In this document: piece by piece, positions 14,891 through 21,188 of the stretch
How the letters are laid out: every line of letters starts with the position of its first letter
How positions within the stretch are numbered: position 1 is the stretch's first letter
DNA from: Gemmiger sp.
GTDB taxonomy: Bacteria; Bacillota; Clostridia; Oscillospirales; Ruminococcaceae
Direction: 5' to 3'
Length of the DNA: 32,770 nucleotides
Assembly: GCA_028710135.1 (NCBI GenBank)
Contig: JAQUSS010000003.1
Location: 29,366 to 62,135, forward strand
Notes under the pieces: generated by a model
Databases searched by the model: none
Told to the model about the DNA's origin: nothing
Seen by the model: the letters and a program-made list of their open reading frames with translations, nothing else
Made by a program: the position numbers and the translations under genes

Positions 14891-15880
14891 TCAGGTAATT
14901 TTAAGGGCGCGCTGCACGCGGTAAACGGTATACTGTGCCAGCCCCGCCACCAAGCTGCATTCCACCCACAGGTAATAGGGCAGGTTGCGCCAGCGGAATG
15001 GCGGCTTTTTCAGCTTCGGCAATGCCTTCCAGGCTTCCGCATACCCCTTGGCATAATCGCCGCCAAACCCACGCACCCGGAACATCACAACCTTCAACAA
15101 ATACCCCGCCACCAAGGGTATAAAATTCAGCACCAGCATCGCCACGGGCATATTTTTGTAGGGCAACAAAATACTGTTACGCCCGCTTTGTATGCTTTTA
15201 AACGGGTTGTACCGCACCGCCCCCGTGGTGGCCCCGCAGATATGCCGGCACCGCGCGGTGGGGCAATACACGTTTTTATAGCCGTGGTTGTTGGCCCGCC
15301 AACTTAAATCTACATCCTCATAATAGGCAAAAAACAACTCGTCAAAGTTGCCAAGCTCATCCAAAATACTTTTGCGGTATAGCGCCGCACCCCCGCAAGC
15401 CGAAAATACCCGGCACGGCTTGTGGTACCGGCTTGCCCGCAACCCATCGCCCCGCTTGCAGGCAAAACCCAATAGGGTAACATAATCCCCCGCATCGTCC
15501 GCTAAATCCGGCGTATAATACCGCAACATCAAACTCGATACCCCAAAAATTTTCGGGTCGCGCTCGGCCGCTTTGATCAGCTCCGCCAACCAATCCGGCT
15601 CGGCAAAGGCATCGTTGTTAAACAGCACCACATACTCGCCGTTCGCTAGGGCAATGCCCTGGTTCACCGCGTGGGAAAACCCGGTATTCTCGGCATTCTC
15701 CAGCAAAATATACCGGGGATGCCCCCGGTAACTGCGGGCAATCTCCAGGCTTTCATCGGTGGAGCCGTTATCCACCACAATCAAGGTAAAATCCTGCACG
15801 GTTTGCGCCCAAATCGATTCAATCGAATCGCGCAGCCAGCCCGCGCCGTTCAGGTTTGGGATGATGATGGTTGCTTTCAA
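14891..15880 (-). CDS. family 2 glycosyltransferase (rhamnosyltransferase-like)
   Basis: A GT-A fold glycosyltransferase of about 329 residues. The N-terminal half shows ATIIIPNLNG, VVDNGSTDESLEIA, ENTGFSHAVNQGI, and a DxD-like NND in VVLFNNDAF (near 88-90). CGGAALYRKSILDELGNFDELFFAYYEDVDLSWR near 165-200 carries the acceptor-side ED motif. Hydrophobic segments near 255-275 and 305-325 suggest membrane association. The start is taken as the TTG at 15880, because GAGG lies 8 bases upstream; a TTG two codons earlier has only 2 bases of spacing. It transfers a sugar to a cell-surface glycan acceptor; sugar and acceptor are unknown. It is the third gene after Lrp and the zinc-ribbon protein. Confidence 0.88.
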   Translation of the reverse strand: MKATIIIPNLNGAGWLRDSIESIWAQTVQDFTLIVVDNGSTDESLEIARSYRGHPRYILLENAENTGFSHAVNQGIALANGEYVVLFNNDAFAEPDWLAELIKAAERDPKIFGVSSLMLRYYTPDLADDAGDYVTLLGFACKRGDGLRASRYHKPCRVFSACGGAALYRKSILDELGNFDELFFAYYEDVDLSWRANNHGYKNVYCPTARCRHICGATTGAVRYNPFKSIQSGRNSILLPYKNMPVAMLVLNFIPLVAGYLLKVVMFRVRGFGGDYAKGYAEAWKALPKLKKPPFRWRNLPYYLWVECSLVAGLAQYTVYRVQRALKIT

Positions 15881-15916
15881 ATACAAAACCTCGCTTTATC
15901 GCGCTATTTTTGGCGG

Positions 15917-16588
15917 TTAAAACCCGTGCCCATAATATAGCATCCGGTAGGTTGTACCTAGGGCGGCAACGCAGATGCCAACCAGTAGCACCGCCACAAC
16001 CACCAACCCAGCTATAATTAGGGTGCGCAACAGGTAGGCGCGGGCCAGCTTGCGGCGCTCGGGCTTTACATCCTGCGCAAAGCTCCACACCAGCATCAGG
16101 ATAAACCCGGCAATCGGAATCATAAACAGCAGCAGGGTGCCCAGGTACCCGGCGGTGGTAAGCTCGCCCGTTACCGGCACCCCATAGTGGGGGCCGGGCG
16201 GTGGCGCGTTGTGGCCCTGGTACCGGGTGTAAACCGGGGCCGCGGGCGGCTGCTGCTGTTGTTGTTGCTGTTGTTGTTGCTGCCCCGGCTGGGGTTGCTG
16301 GGGTTGCGCCTGCTGTTGCTCCGGCGGTTGCTGGCCCGCTTGGGGCTGTTGGGGTTGTTCCGGCGGTTGCTGGCCCGGCCCCGGCTGTTGCTGCGCCGGC
16401 TGTTCAGGCTCCGGCCCCGGCTGCTGCTGTTGCGGCTGCTCCGGCGCAGCGGGGGTGTTTTGGGCATTTGGGGCATCTGGGGCATTTGGGGCCGCGGGTT
16501 GGGGCGGCACGGGCTGCCCGCACACCGGGCAAAGGGCGGCATTTGCCGGCAAAAGGGCACCGCAGTGGGTGCAAAATTCCATAGCCAT
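15917..16588 (-). CDS. zinc-ribbon membrane protein with Pro/Gln-rich linker
   Basis: A 223-residue protein in three parts. Residues 6-23 form a zinc ribbon (Cys6, Cys9, Cys20, Cys23). Residues about 26-117 are a low-complexity Pro/Gln/Ala linker with repeated QQPPEQ and QPG units and an 11-Gln run at 103-113. Two membrane helices lie at about 147-170 and 188-211, with a basic cytoplasmic loop KPERRKLARAYLLR between them. The start at 16588 follows AGGAGG by 10 bases; a second ATG two codons on is possible. It lies 23 bp after an Lrp-type regulator. Such zinc-ribbon/membrane proteins are common in Clostridia and lack an assigned role. Confidence 0.82.
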   Translation of the reverse strand: MAMEFCTHCGALLPANAALCPVCGQPVPPQPAAPNAPDAPNAQNTPAAPEQPQQQQPGPEPEQPAQQQPGPGQQPPEQPQQPQAGQQPPEQQQAQPQQPQPGQQQQQQQQQQQPPAAPVYTRYQGHNAPPPGPHYGVPVTGELTTAGYLGTLLLFMIPIAGFILMLVWSFAQDVKPERRKLARAYLLRTLIIAGLVVVAVLLVGICVAALGTTYRMLYYGHGF

Positions 16589-16611
16589 ATACGTATAACC
16601 TCCTGGCAAGC

Positions 16612-17040
16612 TCAATACATCAGCGGGCGGTCAAGCTGGGTTGCCAAAATAATTTGGGTGTTGGTGGAGCCCATCTTTTGAAATTTGGTCAACAGATGCT
16701 CCAGGCTATCAATGTTGGCGCAGCTTACCTTTAAAATAAAATTGTAGCTGCCCGTAACCCGGTAGCATTGCAACACCTGGGGTTCGTTTTCAACCTGGCT
16801 CAAAAAATCAGCCCGGCTGGTGGGGTTGGCGGCAATCGAAATCAGCGCTTGAACACGGGCGGAATCCTCGGGCGGGTGCAGCACCACCGTGTAGCCGCCA
16901 ATCACCCCATCGGTTTCCAGCCGGTGGATGCGGCTGGAAACCGCGGGGCTGGTAAGGTTTACCTGCTCGGCAATATCCTTGACGGGCATACGGGCGTTTT
17001 TCATCATCAGCCGGATGATCTTATGGTCTAAGTCGTCCAT
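16612..17040 (-). CDS. Lrp/AsnC-family transcriptional regulator
   Basis: A 142-residue regulator of standard length. The N-terminal winged helix includes DHKIIRLMMKNARMPVKDIAEQVNLTSPAVSSRIHRLETDGVI (residues 4-47). The C-terminal RAM effector domain (about 65-140) includes VLQCYRVTGSYNFILKVSC, the amino-acid binding region that drives oligomerisation. GAGAGG is 5 bases before the ATG. Lrp proteins often control themselves and a divergent target; here the divergent side holds no protein gene but a strong promoter at 17210-17238. The effector is likely an amino acid, identity unknown. Confidence 0.93.
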   Translation of the reverse strand: MDDLDHKIIRLMMKNARMPVKDIAEQVNLTSPAVSSRIHRLETDGVIGGYTVVLHPPEDSARVQALISIAANPTSRADFLSQVENEPQVLQCYRVTGSYNFILKVSCANIDSLEHLLTKFQKMGSTNTQIILATQLDRPLMY

Positions 17041-17209
17041 GACAACCTCTCTTTTTGGTTAATAAGCACAAAAAAATAAAATTAAGAAAATAACAGTTGT
17101 AAGGTTTCACAAAAGAAAAAACGCGAACTTTTTTTGCGCAAAAATGAATAAAATAAAGTTTTTACGTTTCCATTATAATGAAAACAAAAGCAAAAAACAA
17201 GCCCGAGAT

Positions 17210-17238
17210 TTGACAAGTAAAGAAAGCGTCTGTATACT
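17210..17238 (+). promoter_or_regulatory. near-consensus sigma-A promoter with no downstream ORF
   Basis: TTGACA (17210-17215), a 17-base spacer and TATACT (17233-17238): the best promoter in the window. The start point would fall near 17243-17245. No ORF with a ribosome site follows before the hairpin at 17297. Confidence 0.85.
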
Positions 17239-17242
17239 AAGG

Positions 17243-17330
17243 ACACAACAAAGACATTCTCTAACCTTTATATACTTTCCCACCCCTCTATACACGAAAG
17301 CTCGCCTGCAAAGGCGGGCTTTTGTGTTTG
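17243..17330 (+). ncRNA. candidate small RNA
   Basis: The segment runs from the predicted start of a TTGACA-N17-TATACT promoter to an intrinsic terminator, giving an RNA of about 80-88 bases. Its first half is mostly unpaired; the middle carries a C-rich stretch TTTCCCACCCCTCT (17276-17289), the kind of sequence that can pair with Shine-Dalgarno regions. The 3' end is an 11-bp hairpin with a GCAA tetraloop. Read-through would extend it to a second terminator at 17399-17456. It matches no RNA family I recognise. It faces away from an Lrp-type gene 170 bp to its left and may be under its control. Confidence 0.6.
17297..17323 (+). terminator. intrinsic terminator of the candidate small RNA
   Basis: AAAGCTCGCCT (17297-17307) pairs with AGGCGGGCTTT (17312-17322), one G-U pair, around a GCAA loop, ending in TTTT then GTGTTTG. 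Confidence 0.72.
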
Positions 17331-17398
17331 TGTGGCAAAAAACGGGGCAAAGGCCCCCCGCTGCGCGTTTGCCGGGGGCGGGCAAGCTAAAAGAATAG

Positions 17399-17456
17399 GG
17401 CTGTTGCAGCCACCCATCTACGCCAAAACGTGGAGGGGGGCCGCAACAGCCTTTTT
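17399..17456 (+). terminator. second intrinsic terminator downstream
   Basis: GGCTGTTGC (17399-17407) pairs with GCAACAGCC (17443-17451), with further C/G pairing inside, and is followed by TTTTT (17452-17456). Confidence 0.75.
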
Positions 17457-17491
17457 GTGTTGTATTGCATTGTATTATACCACAAGTGCCA

Positions 17492-17514
17492 CCCGCCTAA
17501 AAAAATTAGGCGGG
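17492..17514. repeat. short perfect hairpin beside the palindromic element
   Basis: CCCGCCTAA and TTAGGCGGG are perfect 9-bp arms around AAAAA. It lies 17 bases left of the larger palindromic element and may be part of it. Confidence 0.6.
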
Positions 17515-17531
17515 CGTATCCCCCGAAAAAT

Positions 17532-17705
17532 GTAGGGCAAGGGCTCTGCTCTTGCCGTTGTTTGCCGGGGCCGGGGGCTACCAGGGCAATGGCGGCTGCC
17601 TGCGGCAAACGGCATTTCTAAAATGCCGAACCGCAACACCCTGGCGGCAAGAGAATGAACCGCCACCGCAAACCCCGGCCGGCAAGAGCAGAGCCCTTGC
17701 CCTAC
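17532..17705. repeat. 174-bp palindromic element with 26-bp terminal inverted repeats
   Basis: Bases 17532-17557 are the exact reverse complement of 17680-17705. Inside lie further nested pairs: GCCGGGG/CCCCGGC, CCAGGG/CCCTGG, and a central CGGCATTT-CTA-AAATGCCG hairpin, so most of the element can fold on itself. It encodes no evident protein. The layout fits a MITE-like or REP/BIME-like dispersed repeat, or a structured RNA. A weaker related stretch is seen at about 22940-22972. Confidence 0.75.
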
Positions 17706-17748
17706 GGAGGCAAATTTAGGTTGGGGCGGCGGGTGGGCGCTGCCTTTG

Positions 17749-17985
17749 TTAAAGCCGGGAGCGGTAGGCTTGCAGGTGGGCGCGGGCCGCAGCACAGGTG
17801 GGGTAAACGCTATTTTCGCCCAAAAGGTATTGCAGGCACTCGTTCCATTCTTGCAGGGGGAAATCCTCGGGGTTCAGGCCATCCAGCACCTTTAAAAAAG
17901 CGGTGGTGCCAACATACCGCCGCAAATCGGATAAAATCGAAAGGCCCAGCCTTGTGGCCAGCAAATCCAGCAGGGGCAACTTCAA
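17749..17985 (-). CDS. small hypothetical protein, 78 residues, TTG start
   Basis: The open frame is longer, but the likely start is the TTG at 17985, with GAGAGGAG about 9 bases upstream. The product is a small helical, Leu-rich protein (KLPLLDLLATRLGLSILSDL at the start; FPLQEWNECLQYLLG later) with no recognised domain, signal peptide or membrane helix. A good promoter lies at 18141-18169 with a leader of about 150 bases. It is divergent from an XRE regulator and both promoters share twin 19-bp boxes, so it may be the regulator's target. A short unassigned frame in the leader (18101 to 17984) ends overlapping the TTG. Confidence 0.5.
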   Translation of the reverse strand: MKLPLLDLLATRLGLSILSDLRRYVGTTAFLKVLDGLNPEDFPLQEWNECLQYLLGENSVYPTCAAARAHLQAYRSRL

Positions 17986-18114
17986 GGGTACACACTCCTC
18001 TCGACGGCAGGCTTCGGGGGGCGGGTAGGCAACGCAACCGCCCTGCCCGGCCACGCGGCGGTGGCCTTGCCGCATGGCGAAAAAATCCCCAACATCGCCA
18101 TGAAACGAAAATCT

Positions 18115-18188
18115 GATAACTAAACGGATATCATAATTACAAAATAGCACAAAGCTGTTGTACTGTCAAGATAACCAAGTAGATATCA
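18115..18188. promoter_or_regulatory. twin 19-bp operator candidate flanking a minus-strand promoter
   Basis: GATAACTAAACGGATATCA (18115-18133) and GATAACCAAGTAGATATCA (18170-18188) match at 15 of 19 positions, in the same orientation, 55 bp start to start. Between them on the minus strand is TTGACA (18164-18169), 17 bases, TATTTT (18141-18146). One box touches the -35 edge; the other covers the region just past the start point. The right box also abuts the ribosome site of the XRE gene at 18201. They are likely binding sites for that regulator. Confidence 0.68.
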
Positions 18189-18200
18189 GGAGGGGGGAGC

Positions 18201-18428
18201 ATGGCATATTACCGCCATATCCGCGATATGCGGGAGGACCACGATTTGACCCAGCGCCAGCTGGCGGCGCTGCTACAAATGCCCCAGCCCCAGTACAACC
18301 GCTACGAGCAGGGGATACGAGATTTCCCCACCGATGTGCTGATACACCTGGCCGGTATTTTTGATACTTCGATTGATTATTTGTTGGGCCTGACGGACGA
18401 CCCCACGCCCTACCGGCAAAAACGCTAG
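18201..18428 (+). CDS. XRE-family helix-turn-helix regulator
   Basis: A 75-residue Cro/CI-type DNA-binding protein made of one HTH_3 domain: YRHIRDMREDHDLTQRQLAALLQMPQPQYNRYEQG, where LTQRQLAALL and QPQYNRYEQG are helices 2 and 3, then a closing FPTDVLIHLAGIFDTSIDYLLGLTD helix pair typical of the family. An AGGAGGGGGG site lies just upstream of the ATG. It is a stand-alone domain without an effector part, as in small auto-repressors. The twin boxes at 18115-18188 are its probable operators. No toxin partner or phage gene is seen. Confidence 0.9.
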   Translation: MAYYRHIRDMREDHDLTQRQLAALLQMPQPQYNRYEQGIRDFPTDVLIHLAGIFDTSIDYLLGLTDDPTPYRQKR

Positions 18429-18450
18429 GGGCAAGCTAGGCAAAGCAAAA

Positions 18451-18500
18451 AAAGGCAGGGCACGATGCGTGATAGCGCACCGTGCCCTGCCTTTGGCTTT
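18451..18500 (+). terminator. intrinsic terminator after the XRE gene
   Basis: A stem of about 19 bp with one mismatch (AAAGGCAGGGCACG and complement, loop TGATA) ends at 18494 and is followed by GGCTTTT. Confidence 0.8.
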
Positions 18501-18559
18501 TGGCCCTTAGCCTTGAGCCTTTAATTATTGGTTATTGGTTCTTAATCTTTTTTGGGGGG

Positions 18560-18916
18560 CTAGTTTTGGTCTTTACTTTTGGCCAGCAAAGCGGCCAGCA
18601 CCCCGCAAATCAGGCTGGCGGCAATGCCGCCAGCCGCCGCCGTCAGCCCGCCGGTAAAAGCCCCCGGCAGGCCAATGGCATCCACGGCCTTCTGCACACC
18701 CTGCGCCAGCAGGTGCCCAAAGCCCAGCAGCGGCACACTGGCCCCGCTGCCCGCAAATTCGGCCAGGGGGGCATACAGCCCCACCGCGCTTAACACCACC
18801 CCCGCCACCACAAATGCCGTTAAAATGCGGGCTGGGGTCAGCTTGGTATAATCCAGCAAAAGCTGGCCCACCACGCAGATGCCCCCGCCCACCACAAATG
18901 CCCACAGATAATTCAT
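18560..18916 (-). CDS. spoVAE: stage V sporulation protein AE (SpoVAE/AEb)
   Basis: A 118-residue membrane protein of SpoVAEb length with about four helices: MNYLWAFVVGGGICVVGQLLLDYT at the N terminus, then PARILTAFVVAGVVLSAVGLY, a Gly-rich loop GSGASVPLLGFGHLLAQGV (typical of the family), and TGGLTAAAGGIAASLICGVLAALL. In spore formers the SpoVA proteins move dipicolinic acid into the forespore and release it at germination. Its ATG overlaps the spoVAD stop by 4 bp, so the two are coupled. It is the last gene of the spoVAC-AD-AE set. Confidence 0.93.
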   Translation of the reverse strand: MNYLWAFVVGGGICVVGQLLLDYTKLTPARILTAFVVAGVVLSAVGLYAPLAEFAGSGASVPLLGFGHLLAQGVQKAVDAIGLPGAFTGGLTAAAGGIAASLICGVLAALLAKSKDQN

Positions 18917-19932
18917 ACGCCTACCTCCGGGCAGCCAAGCTCCACCGCATGGGCAATGCCGGGGATGCTTTCGCCCTGTAAAAAGGTTGTTTGGCTCATC
19001 AGCGCGCCGGTGGCAAGCAGCAGCACCCGCCGCCAGGCCCCCTGCTGTAGCCGGGGTAAAATATGGGCGCACAGCACCGCCGCGCTGCACCCAGCGCCCG
19101 AGCCGCCCGCCTGCACCTGCTGGGTGGCGGTATCGTACAGCAGGCACCCACAATCCTGGTGGTTGGGCAGGGGCACCCCCTCGTTTGCCATCTGCTCCTG
19201 CAACAGGGCCGCGCCAACCTCGCCCAAATCCCCGGTAAAAATGGCATCAAAATCGGTGGGGCGGGTGCCGGTGCCCTTAAAAAATTGCAGCAGGGTGGCG
19301 GCGGCGGCCGGCATCATGGCGGCCCCCATGTTGTTGATATCGGTCACGGCAAAATCCTGCACACGGCCAAAGGTGATGGAAAGTACCGGCACCCCGGCAG
19401 CCCCTGCCGGGCGCAGCAGGCAGGCCCCCGCGGCGGTGGCCGTCCACTGGGCGGTGGGGGTGCGCTTGCCGCCATAATCCAGCGGGGTGCGGAACTGCCG
19501 CTCCGCCGCGCAAAAATGGCTGCTGGTAAAGGCCAGCGCTTGCCCGACAAGCCCCTGCGCCGCAAAGGCGGCGGCAAGGGCCACCCCCTCGGCCATGGTG
19601 CTGCACGCGCCGTACAAGCCTACATACGGGCAGCCAAGCGCCCGCAGGGTGTAGTTGCTGGCCGTGCACTGGGCCTGCAAATCGCCCGCAAAGGCAATAT
19701 CCAGCCCGGTTCGCTCAATGCCGCCCTTGCGCAGGCAGGCGCTGATGCACTGCTGCTGCAAATCGCTCTCGGCAGCCTCCCAGCCATCCTCGCCAAAGCT
19801 GGTATCGGTAAAAAGCTGGTCAAAATATGCCGCAAGCGGGCCTTCGCTCTCTTTTTTGCCGCCCACCGCCGCCCAGGCGGCAATGACGGGCGGCTTTGGG
19901 AAAACCAGGGTATCGCCCCTGCGTATCGCCAT
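18913..19932 (-). CDS. spoVAD: stage V sporulation protein AD (SpoVAD)
   Basis: A 339-residue soluble protein with a thiolase-like fold and the family's usual length. In other spore formers SpoVAD binds dipicolinic acid and attaches to the inner spore membrane. Visible family blocks are GDTLVFPKPPVIAAWAAVGGKKESEGPL, FGEDGWEAAESDLQQQC, LQAQCTASNYTLRALGCPYVGLYGACSTMAEG near residues 85-120, and PTAQWTATAAGACLL. The AGGGGAGGGC site is about 7 bases before the ATG at 19932. It sits 68 bp after spoVAC and overlaps spoVAE by 4 bp. Confidence 0.96.
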   Translation of the reverse strand: MAIRRGDTLVFPKPPVIAAWAAVGGKKESEGPLAAYFDQLFTDTSFGEDGWEAAESDLQQQCISACLRKGGIERTGLDIAFAGDLQAQCTASNYTLRALGCPYVGLYGACSTMAEGVALAAAFAAQGLVGQALAFTSSHFCAAERQFRTPLDYGGKRTPTAQWTATAAGACLLRPAGAAGVPVLSITFGRVQDFAVTDINNMGAAMMPAAAATLLQFFKGTGTRPTDFDAIFTGDLGEVGAALLQEQMANEGVPLPNHQDCGCLLYDTATQQVQAGGSGAGCSAAVLCAHILPRLQQGAWRRVLLLATGALMSQTTFLQGESIPGIAHAVELGCPEVGV

Positions 19933-20000
19933 AGAAAAAGCCCTCCCCTTTTTTTAAAAAATCGGTTCAGGCTTAGTGTTTTCCGTTTTTGACGGATTAT

Positions 20001-20441
20001 TCAAAATTTCCCCATCACCCAGTAAAGCAGCCCCCACACCCAGCTTGCCAACACCCCATAGGTGATTACGGGCCCCGCAATGATAAAAATTTTGGCCCCC
20101 ACGCCGGTAATCCAGCCTTCGGCCTTAAACTCAATGGCCGGGCTTACCACCGAGTTGGCAAAGCCGGTGATGGGCACCAAAGTGCCCGCCCCGGCTTTGG
20201 CGGCCAGCTTTTGGTACCAGCCCGGCATGGTCAGCAGGGCCGAAAGCAAAATCAGCACCAGGCTGGTCAGGGTACCGGCAAGCTCCTCGTCGTACCAAAG
20301 CAGCCATATTTGGCGGATGCCCTCGCCCAGGCAGCAGATGGCCCCGCCCACAAAAAAGGCCCACAGGCAGTCTTTCCACACGGGGGAGGGTGGGGAGGCA
20401 CGTTTTGTCATTTCCTCATATTGTTTGGGGTTCAGCTTCAT
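20001..20441 (-). CDS. spoVAC: stage V sporulation protein AC (SpoVAC)
   Basis: A 146-residue membrane protein with four to five helices. It begins with a short soluble segment (NPKQYEEMTKRASPPSPVWKD), then helices including CLWAFFVGGAICCLGEGIRQIW, LTSLVLILLSALLTM, a conserved GAGTLVPITGFANSVVSPAIEFKAEGWITGVGAKIF region, and a last hydrophobic stretch. In Bacillus this family acts as a mechanosensitive channel part of the dipicolinate system. AAGGAAG lies 9 bases upstream of the ATG. It is the first of three SpoVA genes. A sigma-G promoter is expected from the family's biology but none was clear. Confidence 0.95.
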   Translation of the reverse strand: MKLNPKQYEEMTKRASPPSPVWKDCLWAFFVGGAICCLGEGIRQIWLLWYDEELAGTLTSLVLILLSALLTMPGWYQKLAAKAGAGTLVPITGFANSVVSPAIEFKAEGWITGVGAKIFIIAGPVITYGVLASWVWGLLYWVMGKF

Positions 20442-20481
20442 GCGGCGGCACTTCCTTTACGGTTTTGCCCCTAGTTTGCCC

Positions 20482-21048
20482 CTATACCCCAAAAAATATT
20501 ACATTGCCGCGGTAATACGGCTCGGGAACCATGGCGCTGTAGATAACCTTTAAATCCTCGTTGATCTCGGCGTCCGGCTCAGCCCCACCGCAGGGCAGGG
20601 CAAAAATTTGGTACCGCACCCCAAACACCCGGCTTTCCATGGCGGTGGCCCTGGCCCCGGCCCGCAGGTAAAACCCAATGCGCCGCCGGGCCATGGTGGG
20701 GTCGGGCGCTTCGGCGGGGTGCTCGCACTCGATAATCAAGGTTTCCTTCCGGCCGGCGTAGTAGCCCGCCAGGGCGGCCAGCAGCCGGGTGCCGGTGCCG
20801 CCCCCGCGCAAGGGGGGCAGCACCGCGTAATAATCAATCAGCACACCCCGCCGTTCGGGCAGCACGGTTTGCCAGGCGTAGCCCAGCAGCTGGCCATCCT
20901 CGTAAAAGGCAAGCGGCTCGTAGATGCCATCCGCCATCATCTGCCGCATGGCCGCAAAGGGCTTTAACTCGTCAGCGGGAAAATCCCGCAGCATTTCATT
21001 TTCATAAATGGTTTGGGCTTCCGCCGCGTTCAGTAACTGTATTTGCAT
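20482..21048 (-). CDS. GNAT-family N-acetyltransferase
   Basis: A 188-residue GNAT-fold protein. The acetyl-CoA pyrophosphate loop is visible as PPLRGGGTGTRLL, with the R81-x-x-G-x-G86 pattern, after beta strands GQLLGYAWQTVL and VLIDYYAVLP. The following ETLIIECEHP and ARRRIGFYLRAGA segments fit motifs B and D. AGGAG is 8 bases before the ATG. The acceptor molecule cannot be told from sequence; small metabolites and protein N termini are both possible. It ends 40 bp before spoVAC on the same strand, so read-through into the spore genes is possible. It is divergent from prmA. Confidence 0.85.
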   Translation of the reverse strand: MQIQLLNAAEAQTIYENEMLRDFPADELKPFAAMRQMMADGIYEPLAFYEDGQLLGYAWQTVLPERRGVLIDYYAVLPPLRGGGTGTRLLAALAGYYAGRKETLIIECEHPAEAPDPTMARRRIGFYLRAGARATAMESRVFGVRYQIFALPCGGAEPDAEINEDLKVIYSAMVPEPYYRGNVIFFGV

Positions 21049-21075
21049 AAAAAACGCTCCTTCCTAATCCAATCT

Positions 21076-21081
21076 ATCATA
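21076..21081 (-). promoter_or_regulatory. extended -10 promoter of the GNAT gene
   Basis: Minus-strand TGGTATGAT is an extended -10 (TGnTATGAT), about 25 bases before the start codon, with no clear -35. Confidence 0.45.
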
Positions 21082-21102
21082 CCATATTTGGCGGGTTTCG
21101 TG

Positions 21103-21108
21103 TATAAT
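21103..21108 (+). promoter_or_regulatory. -10 box of the prmA-rsmE promoter
   Basis: A consensus TATAAT lies 80 bases upstream of the prmA start, without a good -35 17 bases away. It overlaps the divergent GNAT promoter region. Confidence 0.42.
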
Positions 21109-21188
21109 AAAGGAAAATGGGCGGCCCGGGGTGGCGTGTGCGCTGCCGCTGGCCGTTGTAACGGTTTGATAACAGGAGGATGAACAGG

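Noticed and set aside
16250-16510. Tandem repeat array at DNA level
   Set aside because: The repetition is explained by the Gln/Pro-rich linker codons of the zinc-ribbon protein.
17144-17398. Plus-strand ORF of 84 codons
   Set aside because: It spans the strong promoter and the hairpin, has no ribosome site and shows no protein-like composition.
17387-17800. Several short ORFs over the palindromic element, both strands
   Set aside because: Mirror frames arise from the inverted repeats; none has a ribosome site or a recognisable product.
17749-18428. Toxin-antitoxin module
   Set aside because: The genes are divergent rather than overlapping, and the 78-residue protein resembles no toxin known to me.
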